64,000 bases of DNA from Caldimonas mangrovi (GCF_023721835.1 NZ_JAMKFE010000006.1:1-64000), one strand, 5' to 3'. Shown: positions 37,821 to 47,590, numbered from the stretch's first letter. The notes: generated by a model not told the origin, from the sequence alone. Program-made: numbers and translations.

Positions 37821-39032
37821 TCAGGCAGCCCGAAGCGGTATCACTCGCCGACTTGCTTGCGCTCGTGTCGGCGGCGGGCCGGCGAGCGCGCGGTAGGTTT
37901 CGCCGTCGATGCCGTCCGACATGTGCTGCGGATGGCGCAGCCCACTCGGTACCTTCCGTTCGCGCAGCCGGCGGTCGATGTGCTCGTAGATCTGGAACAG
38001 GCCCGGGCAATAGCGGTCGCGCTGATCGGCGTCGCCGTGGAACTTGTAGGCGCGCGAGGCGCAGCCGCCGTGGCACACGTGCTGCCATTTGCACTGCGCA
38101 CACTGCGGGTCGACGGCCCGGTGCTTGAGCGAGCGTGCCAGCGGCGTGTCCAGCAGCGCGGCCAGGCTGTGCGTGTTGAGGTTGCCGTAGCACATCGCGG
38201 CGTTGCCCGACAGTGACGCGCATGGATAGACATCGCCGACCGGGTCGGTCGAGACGTTGAAGTGCGAGCAGTTCGCCAGGCCGATGCAATCGGCCGCCTT
38301 GCCCGAGGCAATGGCACGCGTCTTGAGCGCGAAGTCCTGGACGTAGACGTAGTGGCCGCCGTCGCCGGACTCGAGCCAGCGGTCGTACATGCGCGTCCAG
38401 GCCTGGGCGTATTCGTCGGCATCGAGTCCGATGTCCTCGAAGCGATCGCGCGCGGCACCCGAGCGTGTCATCGGAATCACGTTGAACGGCAGCTGGTGCT
38501 GCGAAAAGAAGTCGTAGATCTCGTCGACGTGCGGCGCGGTGGCGCGGCTCAGCACCATGCACACACCGAACGGCAGGCCGGCCTCGCGTGCACGCGCGAC
38601 CGCCTTGAAAACCCGCGCGAAGCTGCCGCCACCCCGGTGCGTGACGCGGTAGCGGTCATTGATGTGCTCGGGGCCGTCCAGCGAGATGCTGAGCGAGAAC
38701 TGCTCGCGCGCCAGGAACGAGATCCAGCGGTCGTCGAGCAGCACGCCGTTGGTCTGGATCGAGTTCTGCCATGCCACGCCATCGGACAACTCGCGCTGCA
38801 ATGCCACCGCGGTCTCGAAGAACGGCAGGCCGGCGACGGTCGGCTCGCCACCGTGCCAGATGAATTCCGCGGCACTCATCGAGCCGTGGCCGCGCACGTA
38901 GGCGAAAGTCTGCTCCACGGTGCGGCGCAGCGTTTCGGCGCGCATCACCGGGTCGCGCACGTCGTCGTTGTAGCAGTAGGTGCAATCGAGATTGCAGATA
39001 TGCGTCGGCTTGACGATGTTGACGAATTGCAT
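37821..39032 (-). CDS. Radical SAM/SPASM peptide- or protein-maturase
   Basis: Radical SAM enzyme of 403 residues. The iron-sulfur motif C-x3-C-x2-C is C13, C17, C20 (CNLDCTYC). The AdoMet domain continues with FIWHGGEPTVAGLPFFE, IQTNGVLL and LSISLDGPEHINDRYR. The C-terminal SPASM domain has cysteines in ADCIGLANCSHFN, VYPCASL, CAQCKWQHVCHGGCASR and RYCPG. It is like anaerobic sulfatase-maturing and RiPP-modifying enzymes. GGAGGG lies before the ATG. It follows a 136-residue protein gene by 47 bp, a precursor-maturase arrangement; no sulfatase is nearby. Confidence 0.85.
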   Translation of the reverse strand: MQFVNIVKPTHICNLDCTYCYNDDVRDPVMRAETLRRTVEQTFAYVRGHGSMSAAEFIWHGGEPTVAGLPFFETAVALQRELSDGVAWQNSIQTNGVLLDDRWISFLAREQFSLSISLDGPEHINDRYRVTHRGGGSFARVFKAVARAREAGLPFGVCMVLSRATAPHVDEIYDFFSQHQLPFNVIPMTRSGAARDRFEDIGLDADEYAQAWTRMYDRWLESGDGGHYVYVQDFALKTRAIASGKAADCIGLANCSHFNVSTDPVGDVYPCASLSGNAAMCYGNLNTHSLAALLDTPLARSLKHRAVDPQCAQCKWQHVCHGGCASRAYKFHGDADQRDRYCPGLFQIYEHIDRRLRERKVPSGLRHPQHMSDGIDGETYRALAGPPPTRAQASRRVIPLRAA

Positions 39033-39079
39033 CGCACCCTCCCGCTCCGGGCGTCCCTGTCGATCGGAAAAGAGGGCGT

Positions 39080-39490
39080 TCAGCCTTGCTTCAGCGCCTG
39101 GACCTCGGCGGCAAGTTTCTGCATTTCGGCACTCAGCCGGGCCACTTCGTCGAGTTCGTTCTGGCGCGGGGCGAAGAAGCGGTATTGGTAGACGTTGCCG
39201 CTCCAAGGGTTGCCGCACAGCTGCCGCCAGTATTCCTCGTCGATGGTCAGCTTCATGTCCAGCATGCGCAAGGCCGGCTCGCCGAAGACGTCGGCCAGGG
39301 CCTGGTTCAGCTGGGCGAGGTTGACTTCGCGATCCGGCAGGAAGTGCTGCACGTAGCCACGGCTGGTGTAGCCGGTCGAACGGGCCAGGTCGTCGGGAGG
39401 GCTGCCCTTGCCGGGGGCTCGGGCACGCAGGGTCGGGTCGTCGTGGCAGGGGTCGACCGGGTCGCCCGGTTGCAGGTCTTGCGTGTCCAT
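39080..39490 (-). CDS. Candidate precursor/partner protein of the radical SAM enzyme
   Basis: Protein of 136 residues with a perfect AGGAGG ribosome site. The N-terminus is hydrophilic (MDTQDLQPGDPVDPCHDD). The middle has aromatic/Gly pairs (STGYTSRGYVQHF) and an amphipathic helix (NLAQLNQALADVFGE). Then comes an aromatic-rich stretch (EEYWRQLCGNPWSGN, then VYQYRFFAPRQN) and a C-terminal coiled coil. No signal peptide is seen. Placement directly before the maturase suggests it is the substrate or a chaperone for it; it matches no RiPP class I know. Confidence 0.6.
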   Translation of the reverse strand: MDTQDLQPGDPVDPCHDDPTLRARAPGKGSPPDDLARSTGYTSRGYVQHFLPDREVNLAQLNQALADVFGEPALRMLDMKLTIDEEYWRQLCGNPWSGNVYQYRFFAPRQNELDEVARLSAEMQKLAAEVQALKQG

Positions 39491-39517
39491 CGCGTCCTCC
39501 TGGGTTTGTATGGAACG

Positions 39518-39546
39518 ACGATAGGCGCCGGACACCGAGTCCACAA
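39518..39546 (-). promoter_or_regulatory. Possible promoter of the precursor/radical SAM unit
   Basis: On the minus strand, TTGTGG (39541-39546) and TATCGT (39518-39523) are separated by 17 bp. Transcription would start near 39511, giving a leader of about 20 bases with the AGGAGG site. Confidence 0.4.
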
Positions 39547-39633
39547 GCGCCCCCAGGGTAGGCGAGCCTGTCAGTTCTCACGGGGCGCGCGGCGCCCGCC
39601 GGCGCCAGCAGCCCCATGCAGCGGCGCGCCGCC

Positions 39634-40632
39634 TCAGTGAACGGCGGCGGCCTGGGCCGGTGCGCCCGCCTCGCCGAGGCCGTGCAGCCGGCGCAAGCCT
39701 TCCATGTCACGCCGGGGCGGCACGCCGAACTGGCGCTTGTACTCGCGGCTGAACTGCGACGGGCTTTCATAGCCGACCTGCGCGGCGGCAGTCGAGGCAT
39801 CGCAGTGCTCGATCAGCATCAGCCGGCGCGCCTCGTTGAGCCGCAGCCATTTCTGGAACTGCAGCGGGCTCATGGTGGTGAGCGTGCGGAAGTGGTGATG
39901 AAAGGTCGACACGCTCATTTGCACGTGCGCCGCCAGGTCTTCGACACGCAAGGGCTCGGCGAAGTGGCCTTTGAGCCAGTCGATCGCGCGCGCCACGCGG
40001 TGGCCCTGGCTGCCGGCCGACGCGATGTGGCGCAGGCGTCCGCCCTGGTCGCTCATCAGCAGGCGGTAGACGATCTCGCGCTGTACCAGCGGCGCCAGCA
40101 CGGGAATGTCGGCGGGCGAGTCGAGCAGCTCAAGAAGGCGGCGGAATGCGTCGAGGAGCGGGCGCCGGGCCTGGCCCACTTCCATGCCGCGGCCTGCCGG
40201 CAGGCCGCTCTGGCCGGCCAGGCTGCTGTCCAGCAGCATCTCGGCCAGGCCGCGCGGGTCGAGTTTGAGCATGATGCCGAGGCAGGGCTGTTCGCGGGTG
40301 GCTTCGACCACCTGGCCCAAGGCCGGCAGGTCGAGCGACGTGATCAGGAACTGGCCGGCACGGTACTCGTACGCTTCCTCGCCGAGCAGCACGCGCTTGG
40401 CGCCCTGCACGATGAGCGCCAGGCTCGGTTCGTACATGCAGCTCGTCGGCTCGGTCGAGGTTTCCTTGCGAAACAGCGACAAGCCGGGCACCGCGGTGGC
40501 GACGATTTCGCCGCCGGCCGTCCAGCGGGCGGCGCACGCCGCCAAGGACTGGTGTACGTCCTCGGGCGGGGCGGCCCGGGCGGGAACATGGGCGGCTCCA
40601 CTGACGGCGCCATTCGCGGCGGATCGGTTCAC
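39634..40632 (-). CDS. AraC-family regulator (AraC_N type)
   Basis: Regulator of 332 residues from the GTG at 40632 (AGGAG about 7 bp upstream). The N-terminal AraC_N domain has [27 protein letters not shown], and the C-terminal DNA-binding domain has two HTH units ([19 protein letters not shown] and [24 protein letters not shown]). It is divergent from the molybdenum oxidoreductase genes, sharing a 165-bp intergenic region, so it probably controls them (inference). Confidence 0.85.
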   Translation of the reverse strand: MNRSAANGAVSGAAHVPARAAPPEDVHQSLAACAARWTAGGEIVATAVPGLSLFRKETSTEPTSCMYEPSLALIVQGAKRVLLGEEAYEYRAGQFLITSLDLPALGQVVEATREQPCLGIMLKLDPRGLAEMLLDSSLAGQSGLPAGRGMEVGQARRPLLDAFRRLLELLDSPADIPVLAPLVQREIVYRLLMSDQGGRLRHIASAGSQGHRVARAIDWLKGHFAEPLRVEDLAAHVQMSVSTFHHHFRTLTTMSPLQFQKWLRLNEARRLMLIEHCDASTAAAQVGYESPSQFSREYKRQFGVPPRRDMEGLRRLHGLGEAGAPAQAAAVH

Positions 40633-40797
40633 GCGGTTCTCCTGTTCACGGTGTCGCAACGGTAATTCAAGCCATGCACTCCGGTCCAGTGCGGCGGAGG
40701 ATCAGGCAAGAAATCGAGAGGACTGGTCTATCGGTGCGCGCGCGGGTGCGGGAAGAATCGGCACCTCACCGCTGGCCCTTCAGACGGAGCACTCACG

Positions 40798-41256
40798 ATG
40801 ATCACTCTCAACATCAACGGCCAGGCGCAGCGCGTCGAGGCCGAACCCGACACCCCCTTGCTGTGGGTGCTGCGCGACACCCTGCAGATGACCGGGACCA
40901 AGTACGGCTGCGGCATGGCATTGTGCGGCGCCTGCACCGTCCACATGGACGGTCAGGCTGTTCGCTCGTGCAGCACGCCGGTCTCTGCCGCCGCCGGCAA
41001 GAAGGTTGTCACGATCGAGGCGGTCGGGCGTGCCCGCGTGGGCCAGGCCGTGCAGGAGGCCTGGCGCCGGCTCGACGTGGTGCAGTGCGGCTATTGCCAG
41101 TCGGGCCAGATCATGAGCGCGGTGGCGCTGCTGGAAACCAATCCGCGGCCGTCGGACGCCGATATCGACGCGGCGATGGGCGGCAACGTCTGCCGCTGCG
41201 CGACCTACGTGCGCATCCGCGCTGCCATCCACGAAGCCGCCCAGGCTCTGGCCTGA
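40798..41256 (+). CDS. Aldehyde/isoquinoline-type oxidoreductase, [2Fe-2S] subunit
   Basis: Small subunit of 152 residues in the IorA/xanthine dehydrogenase family. The plant-type cluster motif is in [17 protein letters not shown] plus the Cys of RSC, and the second cluster in [10 protein letters not shown] and CRC. It passes electrons from the molybdenum subunit encoded 14 bp downstream. No FAD subunit is present, as in two-subunit IorAB-type enzymes that use cytochromes or other acceptors. Confidence 0.92.
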   Translation: MITLNINGQAQRVEAEPDTPLLWVLRDTLQMTGTKYGCGMALCGACTVHMDGQAVRSCSTPVSAAAGKKVVTIEAVGRARVGQAVQEAWRRLDVVQCGYCQSGQIMSAVALLETNPRPSDADIDAAMGGNVCRCATYVRIRAAIHEAAQALA

Positions 41257-41270
41257 AGGAGCGCCACGCC

Positions 41271-43472
41271 ATGACCGATATCCCTCTCGAGAACGTCAGT
41301 CGCCGCCGGCTGCTGCAAGGCGCGGCGGGCCTCACGCTGGCCCTGTATCTGCCGGTCGCCGCGGCCGCGAAACCCGCCCGTGCGGCGGCCGGCGCGGTGA
41401 GCCCTGCGGCCTTCGCACCGAACGCCTTCCTGCGCATCGGCGAGGACAACAGCGTCACCGTGGTGGCCAAGCACCTGGAGATGGGCCAGGGCACCTACAC
41501 CGGGTTGGCCACCATCGTCGCCGAGGAGCTGGACGCCGCGTGGCCGCAGGTGCACGTCGAAGGTGCGCCGGCCGATGCCCAGCGCTACAACAACGTCAAC
41601 TGGGGGCCGGTGCAGGGTACCGGCGGCAGCACTGCCATTGCCAACTCCTGGGAGCAACTGCGCCGTGCCGGCGCCACGGCCCGTGCCATGCTGGTGTCCG
41701 CCGCTGCCGCACAGTGGAAGGTGCCGGCCGCCGAGATCGCGGTGGCCGACGGCGAGGTGCTGCACCGGGCTTCGGGCCGCAAGGCGAGCTTCGGCCAACT
41801 GGCGAAGGCCGCCGCCGAGCAAGCGGTGCCGGCCGACGTGAAACTGAAGGACCCCAAGGACTTCAAGCTGATCGGCAAGCCGCTGCCGCGCAAGGACAGC
41901 GCCGGCAAGACCGACGGCTCCGCGGTGTTCACCCAGGACGTGCACCTGCCCGGCATGCTGACCGCCGTGGTGGCCCACGCGCCGCGCTTCGGCGCCACCG
42001 TGAAATCGTTCGACGCCAGCCAGGCCAAGGCCGTGAAGGGCGTGGTCGACGTGGTGCGCATCCCCACCGGCGTGGCGGTGCTCGCGCGCGACACCTGGAG
42101 CGCCAAGAAGGGCCGCGACGCGCTGCGCGTCGAATGGGACGAGAGCGCGGCGTTCAAGCTGGGCTCGCCCCAGATCCTCGAGAAGTACCGGGAACTGGCC
42201 CAGTCGCCCGGTGCGGTGGCGCGCCGCGAGGGCGATGCGGACGGCGCGCTCGCAGGCGCCGCGCGCAAGCTGGAGGCGGCCTACGACTTTCCGTACCTGT
42301 CGCATGCCGCGATGGAACCGTTGAACTGCGTGATGCACCTGACCCGCGACGGCTGCGAAGTCTGGAACGGCGAGCAGTTCCAGACCGTCGACCAGGCCGC
42401 CGTGGCGCAGGTGCTGGGCTTGAAACCCGAGCAGGTGACCATCCACATGCTGTATGCCGGCGGCAGTTTCGGGCGGCGTGCCAACAAGCATTCCGATTAC
42501 CTGGTGGAGAACGCCCATATCGTCAAGGCCATCAAGGGGCGTGCCCCGGTGAAGCTGGTGTGGCTGCGCGAGGACGACATGCGCGCCGGCTACTACCGGC
42601 CGGCGTTCCACCACCGCCTGTCGGCCGGCCTGGACGGCGACGGCAAGCTGGTCGGCTGGCGCCACCGCCTGGTGGGCCAGTCCATCATCGCCGGCTCGCC
42701 GTTCGAGGCCATGATGATGAAAGACGGCATCGACCCGGTCTCGGTCGAGGGCGCGGCCAACCTGCCCTACGGCATAGCCAACCTGCTGGTGGACCTGCAC
42801 ACGCCGAAGGATGTCGGCGTGCCGGTGCTGTGGTGGCGCTCGGTGGGCTCGACCCACACCGCCTTCTCGACCGAGTGTTTCATCGATGAACTGGCGCAGG
42901 CGGCCGGCAAGGACCCGGTGGCCTGGCGCCTGGAAATGCTCGACCAGCATCCGCGCCATGCCGGCGTGCTCAAGCTCGCGGCCGACAAGGCCGGCTGGGG
43001 CTCGCCGCTGCCCGCCGGACAGGCCGGCGAGCGGCGCGGGCGCGGCGTGGCGGTGCACGAGTCCTTCAACACCTATGTGGCGCAGGTGGCCGAGGTGACG
43101 GTGAAGGACGACGGCAGCTACCACGTCGACCGTGTCGTGTGCGCGGTGGACTGCGGTGTCGCCGTCAACCCCGACGTGATTCGCGCGCAGGTCGAGGGCT
43201 CGGTCGGCTTTGCGCTGTCGACGGTGCTGTACAGCGCGATCACGCTGCAGGACGGGAGGGTGCAGCAGTCCAATTTCCACGACTACGCGGTGGCGCGCAT
43301 CAGCGACATGCCGCGCGTGGAGGTGCACATCGTGCCGTCCGCTGCCAACCCCACCGGCATCGGCGAGCCCGCCGTGCCGCCGCTGGCACCGGCCGTGGCA
43401 AACGCGCTGGCCGCCGCCACCGGCAAGCGTGCGCGCCAGTTGCCGATCACGCCTGAAACGCTGAAGGCCTAG
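41271..43472 (+). CDS. Aldehyde/isoquinoline-type oxidoreductase, molybdenum subunit
   Basis: Molybdopterin subunit of 733 residues. A Tat-type signal ([19 protein letters not shown]) at the N-terminus suggests periplasmic export with the small subunit. Family blocks include [43 protein letters not shown] and the late [14 protein letters not shown] with the catalytic-type Glu. This is the IorB-like class that hydroxylates N-heterocycles or oxidises aldehydes. AAGGAG lies 10-15 bp before the start. Confidence 0.92.
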   Translation: MTDIPLENVSRRRLLQGAAGLTLALYLPVAAAAKPARAAAGAVSPAAFAPNAFLRIGEDNSVTVVAKHLEMGQGTYTGLATIVAEELDAAWPQVHVEGAPADAQRYNNVNWGPVQGTGGSTAIANSWEQLRRAGATARAMLVSAAAAQWKVPAAEIAVADGEVLHRASGRKASFGQLAKAAAEQAVPADVKLKDPKDFKLIGKPLPRKDSAGKTDGSAVFTQDVHLPGMLTAVVAHAPRFGATVKSFDASQAKAVKGVVDVVRIPTGVAVLARDTWSAKKGRDALRVEWDESAAFKLGSPQILEKYRELAQSPGAVARREGDADGALAGAARKLEAAYDFPYLSHAAMEPLNCVMHLTRDGCEVWNGEQFQTVDQAAVAQVLGLKPEQVTIHMLYAGGSFGRRANKHSDYLVENAHIVKAIKGRAPVKLVWLREDDMRAGYYRPAFHHRLSAGLDGDGKLVGWRHRLVGQSIIAGSPFEAMMMKDGIDPVSVEGAANLPYGIANLLVDLHTPKDVGVPVLWWRSVGSTHTAFSTECFIDELAQAAGKDPVAWRLEMLDQHPRHAGVLKLAADKAGWGSPLPAGQAGERRGRGVAVHESFNTYVAQVAEVTVKDDGSYHVDRVVCAVDCGVAVNPDVIRAQVEGSVGFALSTVLYSAITLQDGRVQQSNFHDYAVARISDMPRVEVHIVPSAANPTGIGEPAVPPLAPAVANALAAATGKRARQLPITPETLKA

Positions 43473-43517
43473 CAGGGCTGATCACCGGTGAAGGTGCACG
43501 GCTGAAAGGAGCGTGAC

Positions 43518-44570
43518 GTGGAGAATCTCGATGTGATGGTGCTGCGCACGCTGCTCGCCTGGCGCCGGGCCGGCAAGCGCGCACTGCTGGCCACCGTGGT
43601 GCGCACCTGGGGCTCGTCGCCACGCCCGGTGGGCTCGATCATGGCGATGGCGGAAGACGGCGCGGTGGTGGGCTCGGTGAGCGGCGGCTGCATCGAGGAC
43701 GACCTGATCCACCGCTACACGCAAGCTTATGGGGCGCGCGACAGCGGCGGCCGTCTGCCCGGCGGTGCCCCGGTCTTCGTGAAGTACGGTGTCAGCGCCG
43801 ACGAGGCGCACCGTTTCGGACTGCCGTGCGGCGGCACGCTGGAGCTGCTGCTCGAGTTCGACCCGGATGCCGATGCGCTGGGTCTGCTGACCCAGGCGCT
43901 GGCGGCCGGCCGTCTCGTCAGCCGCACCGTGCGGCTGGCCGACGGCCGAGTCGAGTTGCAGGACGCGACGGCGCCGGCCGAGCTGCGCATGACCGAAGAC
44001 AGCGTGACCAATACCTTCGGGCCCGAGTACCGCATGCTGCTCATCGGGGCCGGCCAGTTGACGGAATACCTGGCGACCATGGCCTTGTTCAGCGGCTTCG
44101 CGGTCACCGTGTGCGACCCGCGCGAGGAGTACCGCGGTGCCTGGAGCGTGGCGGGCGCCACGCTCGTGAAGGACATGCCCGACGACGTGGTGACGGCCTT
44201 CAGGCCCGACCGCCGCAGTTGCGTGGTCGCGCTGACCCACGACCCCAAGCTCGACGATCTGGCGCTGCTGGAGGCACTGCAGACCGAGGCCTTCTACATC
44301 GGTGCCATCGGCAGCCGGCGCAACAACGAGGCCCGGCGGCTGCGCATGATGGAGCACTTCGGCCTGACCGCAGCACAGCTTCAGCGCCTGCGCGGCCCGA
44401 TCGGCGTCTACATCGGCAGCAAGACGCCGCCCGAGATCGCGGTCAGCGTGATGGCCGAGATCCTGGCCGTCAAGAACGGCGTGGCGCTACCCGGAGAAGT
44501 GCAGGTGGCGCGCGCCAAAGGCGCGCAGGGGCACGCGCAGAACGCGGCCGAGGTGTGCGGCGTCGGTTGA
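43518..44570 (+). CDS. xdhC: XdhC/CoxI-family molybdenum-enzyme maturation factor
   Basis: Protein of 350 residues that inserts or sulfurates the molybdenum cofactor of xanthine-dehydrogenase-family enzymes. The N-terminal domain has ATVVRTWGSSPRPVGSIMAM and SGGCIEDDL, and the C-terminal Rossmann domain has LLIGAGQLTEYLA and FYIGAIGSRRNNEAR. The GTG start follows AAAGGAGCGTGAC. It lies 45 bp after the molybdenum subunit and would act on it. Confidence 0.9.
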   Translation: MENLDVMVLRTLLAWRRAGKRALLATVVRTWGSSPRPVGSIMAMAEDGAVVGSVSGGCIEDDLIHRYTQAYGARDSGGRLPGGAPVFVKYGVSADEAHRFGLPCGGTLELLLEFDPDADALGLLTQALAAGRLVSRTVRLADGRVELQDATAPAELRMTEDSVTNTFGPEYRMLLIGAGQLTEYLATMALFSGFAVTVCDPREEYRGAWSVAGATLVKDMPDDVVTAFRPDRRSCVVALTHDPKLDDLALLEALQTEAFYIGAIGSRRNNEARRLRMMEHFGLTAAQLQRLRGPIGVYIGSKTPPEIAVSVMAEILAVKNGVALPGEVQVARAKGAQGHAQNAAEVCGVG

Positions 44571-44624
44571 TGCGTTGACCGGACCTGGGCCGGCCAGTCG
44601 CGACCGGTGTTCGACGCGAGGCTC

Positions 44625-44825
44625 TTGCAGCCTGTGGCGGCGGGCCCATGCCGTCAGTGCCCCGGCAATCGCTTCGGGCCGGTCTTCGGGCGCCAGGTGT
44701 CCGGCTGCGCCGCAGTGCTCGATCTGGAGGCAGGCCGTGCGGCATCGACGCGAGCCACCACGTCGGCCGGCGTGCTTTCGATGGGCTTGGCGCGGGGCGG
44801 CATCGTCCTGCTCGCCACGCGGCGA
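44625..44825 (-). pseudogene. Remnant of an alpha/beta hydrolase
   Basis: In the minus-strand frame 44487-44921 the translation contains GEQDDAAP and, further on, IEHCGAAGHLAPEDRPEAI followed by an AGALTAWARR tail. This looks like the late Asp/His region and C-terminus of an alpha/beta hydrolase. The sequence around it is not coherent, and there is no plausible start, so it is a decayed fragment. The rest of the 44571-44927 gap shows nothing else. Confidence 0.4.
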
Positions 44826-44927
44826 GTAGCCATCGCGGCAGCCGGGCCGCGGTGCGAGACGCAGACCTGCGCCGCACGATCGCGCTGGCCGAGTAGAAGC
44901 AGACCGAACCGGTGCTGCCACGCGAAG

Positions 44928-46262
44928 TCAGTACGTCTGGTCGATGATCACGCGCCGGACCGTTTCCAATGCATCCCGAAGGGCGCTCGGCGCCACCGAG
45001 CCGAGTGCCAGGCGCAGCGCGTGAGGCACCTGCGCCGAGGTGGCGAACGGCTCGGCCGTCGACACAGCAATGCGATGGGACATCAGCGCCATCGCCACCT
45101 TGTCGGCGCGCGCTTCTTCTGGCAAAGGCAGCCAGACGAAATAGGAGCCGGGATGGCGGACGTGTGGAAGCCCGGCGAGCGCGGCGTCGGCGATCTTCTG
45201 TCGCAAGACCGCGTCCTGGCGTTTTTCAGCCTCGAGCCGCGCGACCGTGCCGTCTTCCAGCCACCCGCAGGCGATCGCCGTCATCACGCCGGGTGTGTTC
45301 CAGGTCGTGGCGCGGATCGCCCGCTCGATCTTCGCCAGCCAGGCAGTCGGCGCAGCGACGAAGCCGACCCGCAGGCCGGTGGCCACGCTCTTCGAGAGCC
45401 CCGAGATGTAGACCGTCGCTTCCGGTGCCAGCGCTGCGAGCGGCTCAGGCGGGTCCGGTGCCAGGAAGGCATAGGCGGCGTCCTCGATGAGGAGCAGCCC
45501 GTGCCGGCGAGCGATCGCCACCAGGTGCCGTCGCCGGCTCGCAGCCGTCACCCATCCGAGCGGGTTGTGCAGCGTGGGCATCGCGTACACGGCACGCACC
45601 CGCCGCCGTTTGCACAAGGTCTCCAGTGCGTCCAGATCGGGGCCCTGGCCCGCTGCCGGCAGGGGCAACAGTTCGAGGCGATGCGCCTCGGCGAGCACCT
45701 TGAACCCCGGGTAGGTCAGTGCATCGCATGCGACCACATCGCCGGGCCCCAGCAGCGCCATCACCGTGGTGGCCAGGCCGTGCTGCGCGCCGTCTACGAT
45801 CGCGACCTGGTCGGCACTTACCGCCAGGCCCCGGCATGCCAGGTGGCCCGCCACGATGGCCCGCTCATGCGAGCGGCCACCGTGCGGCTGATAGCGCAGC
45901 AACGCCTCCAGGTCGCCGGAGGCGGCCAGCTGGCGCAGCGCGGCCCGGAGCAACTCCGACTGCCCGGGCAGCGACGGATAGTTGAAGTTCAAATCGACCA
46001 TGCCCGCGGCTGCCGCCTGCTGGTCGATGCCCAGACCGCGCGGCAGCAGGGCTTCGCGCACGAAGGTGCCGCGGCCGGTCTCGCCGCTGACCAGGCCCAT
46101 CGTCCGAAGCTCCGCATACACCCGTGTGGCCGTCACGAGCGCCAGGCCGTGCTGGGCGGCCAGCTGTCTGTGCGTGGGCAGCCGGGTGCCCGGCGCCAGG
46201 CGGCCGTCTCGAATCTCGGCGGCCAGCGTGTCGACCAACTGCTTGTAGCGGGCGAGGGCCAT
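44928..46262 (-). CDS. MocR/GntR-family regulator with aminotransferase domain
   Basis: Regulator of 444 residues: an N-terminal GntR winged helix (RYKQLVDTLAAEIRDGRLAPG, then LALVTATRVYAELRTMGLV) joined to a fold-type I aminotransferase-like domain with the PLP Lys in ISGLSKSVATGLRVGF. The ATG at 46262 is chosen; a TTG at 46283 is an upstream alternative. It is divergent from a DJ-1/PfpI gene, and the shared 91-bp gap has a perfect palindrome. Confidence 0.9.
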   Translation of the reverse strand: MALARYKQLVDTLAAEIRDGRLAPGTRLPTHRQLAAQHGLALVTATRVYAELRTMGLVSGETGRGTFVREALLPRGLGIDQQAAAAGMVDLNFNYPSLPGQSELLRAALRQLAASGDLEALLRYQPHGGRSHERAIVAGHLACRGLAVSADQVAIVDGAQHGLATTVMALLGPGDVVACDALTYPGFKVLAEAHRLELLPLPAAGQGPDLDALETLCKRRRVRAVYAMPTLHNPLGWVTAASRRRHLVAIARRHGLLLIEDAAYAFLAPDPPEPLAALAPEATVYISGLSKSVATGLRVGFVAAPTAWLAKIERAIRATTWNTPGVMTAIACGWLEDGTVARLEAEKRQDAVLRQKIADAALAGLPHVRHPGSYFVWLPLPEEARADKVAMALMSHRIAVSTAEPFATSAQVPHALRLALGSVAPSALRDALETVRRVIIDQTY

Positions 46263-46279
46263 GTGGCGATGTATCCATG

Positions 46280-46295
46280 ACAATCATTTGATTGT
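46280..46295. promoter_or_regulatory. Palindrome between MocR and DJ-1 genes
   Basis: Perfect inverted repeat ACAATCA-TT-TGATTGT in an AT-richer gap, 18 bp before the MocR start and 59 bp before the DJ-1 start. Probable MocR binding site controlling both genes (inference). Confidence 0.5.
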
Positions 46296-46353
46296 ATTGA
46301 TGCTCGTGCTTACGATGCCTCATGGCCCATGACGGCCCCGACAGGACGACACC

Positions 46354-46971
46354 ATGCACATCGCCATCCTCACTTTCGAAGGCTACAACGAGCTCGATTC
46401 GCTCATTGCCTTGGGCATCCTCAACCGGATCAGGAAGCCGGGCTGGCGCGTGTCGATCGCCAGCCCGACGGCTCGCGTGCGCTCGATGAACGGCGTGGTG
46501 CTCGAAGCCCAGGCCTCGCTGAGCGAGGCGAATGCCGCCGACGCCGTGATCGTCGGCAGCGGCATGCGCACGCGCGAGGTGGTGGCCGACGCGGCCCTGA
46601 TGGCGCAGCTGCAGCTGGATCCTTCGCGCCAGCTGCTGGGCGCACAGTGCTCGGGCACGCTGGTGCTGGCCAAGCTGGGGTTGCTCGGCGGTCTGGCCGC
46701 GTGCACCGACTTGACGACAAAACCCTGGGTCGAGGAAGCCGGCGTCGAAGTACTGAGCCAGCCCTTCGTTGCGGGGGGCAATGTGGCGACCGCGGGCGGA
46801 TGCCTCGCTTCGCAGTATCTGGCCGCCTGGGTGATCGCCCGGCTGGAAGGTGTCGAAGCGGCCAGAAGTGCCATGCACTATGTGGCACCGGTGGGAGAGA
46901 AGGACGACTACGTCGAGCGCGCCATGCGCAACGTCATGCCATTCCTGCGCACCGAGCCCGCGAAGGCGTGA
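46354..46971 (+). CDS. DJ-1/PfpI-family protein
   Basis: Protein of 205 residues starting MHIAILTFEGYNELDSLIALGIL, the usual DJ-1/PfpI opening. The nucleophile elbow Cys is in LLGAQCSGTLVLAKLG, followed by GGNVATAGGCLASQYLAAWV. Relatives include isonitrile hydratases and glyoxalase/deglycase-type proteins; which activity applies is unknown. Likely regulated by the divergent MocR gene. Confidence 0.87.
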   Translation: MHIAILTFEGYNELDSLIALGILNRIRKPGWRVSIASPTARVRSMNGVVLEAQASLSEANAADAVIVGSGMRTREVVADAALMAQLQLDPSRQLLGAQCSGTLVLAKLGLLGGLAACTDLTTKPWVEEAGVEVLSQPFVAGGNVATAGGCLASQYLAAWVIARLEGVEAARSAMHYVAPVGEKDDYVERAMRNVMPFLRTEPAKA

Positions 46972-47029
46972 GTGCAACACGCTCGTGCTGGCGTCATGAG
47001 CACTTCAGGCGGGCCCGGCGCGATGCAGA

Positions 47030-47317
47030 TCACGAGGCACCGGCGAGCGGATGGTCGCCTCGAACGTGGTCCTTCAGGGCGTCGTTCCCCGAAGCTTCGA
47101 TCAATGCCCTGAGCGCCTTCGGGTCCAGCTGATTCCACACGTGCCCACACTGGCAGCATGCGCGAAAGGCGTGTCCGCCGGACAGGCGCACGGCACGTCT
47201 GAGCTTGAAGAGTTTCAGACCTCTCGGAAAGAACTTCTCCGCCCGGCCGTCCTCCGAGCCATCTGAAATCACACGGCCTTCGACGGTGCGGGGGGACTGG
47301 CAAACGGGGCAGTTCAT
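47030..47317 (-). CDS. Small zinc-ribbon-like protein
   Basis: Protein of 95 residues with a strong AGGAGG site before the ATG. It has two CxxC pairs (MNCPVCQS and CCQCGHVW) that would form a zinc ribbon. Between them are basic stretches (FKLRRAVRL), and the C-terminus is acidic. Function unknown. Confidence 0.7.
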   Translation of the reverse strand: MNCPVCQSPRTVEGRVISDGSEDGRAEKFFPRGLKLFKLRRAVRLSGGHAFRACCQCGHVWNQLDPKALRALIEASGNDALKDHVRGDHPLAGAS

Positions 47318-47590
47318 GAGCCTCCTGGTTGGCCCTCAGTGTGCGAAGGGCCACGCCTCGCCATCGCCGGCGGGGTGAACACAAGCATGGCACCCCTGCC
47401 TTCGCCGGCGCATCCGCAATGTCACGCACGCCGACTCGGCAACACCCCGTCAGGCCACCGCCTGCGGCCGTGCAACGACGGGCGCCGAACTGTCGCGTCG
47501 TGTCCGGATCCGCGCGGTTCGTGTCCGAAACCGGGCCGCCCGAAGAGGGTTCTTCGAGCTAGCCTCGTGCACCGACAACGGAGGGCCGAC

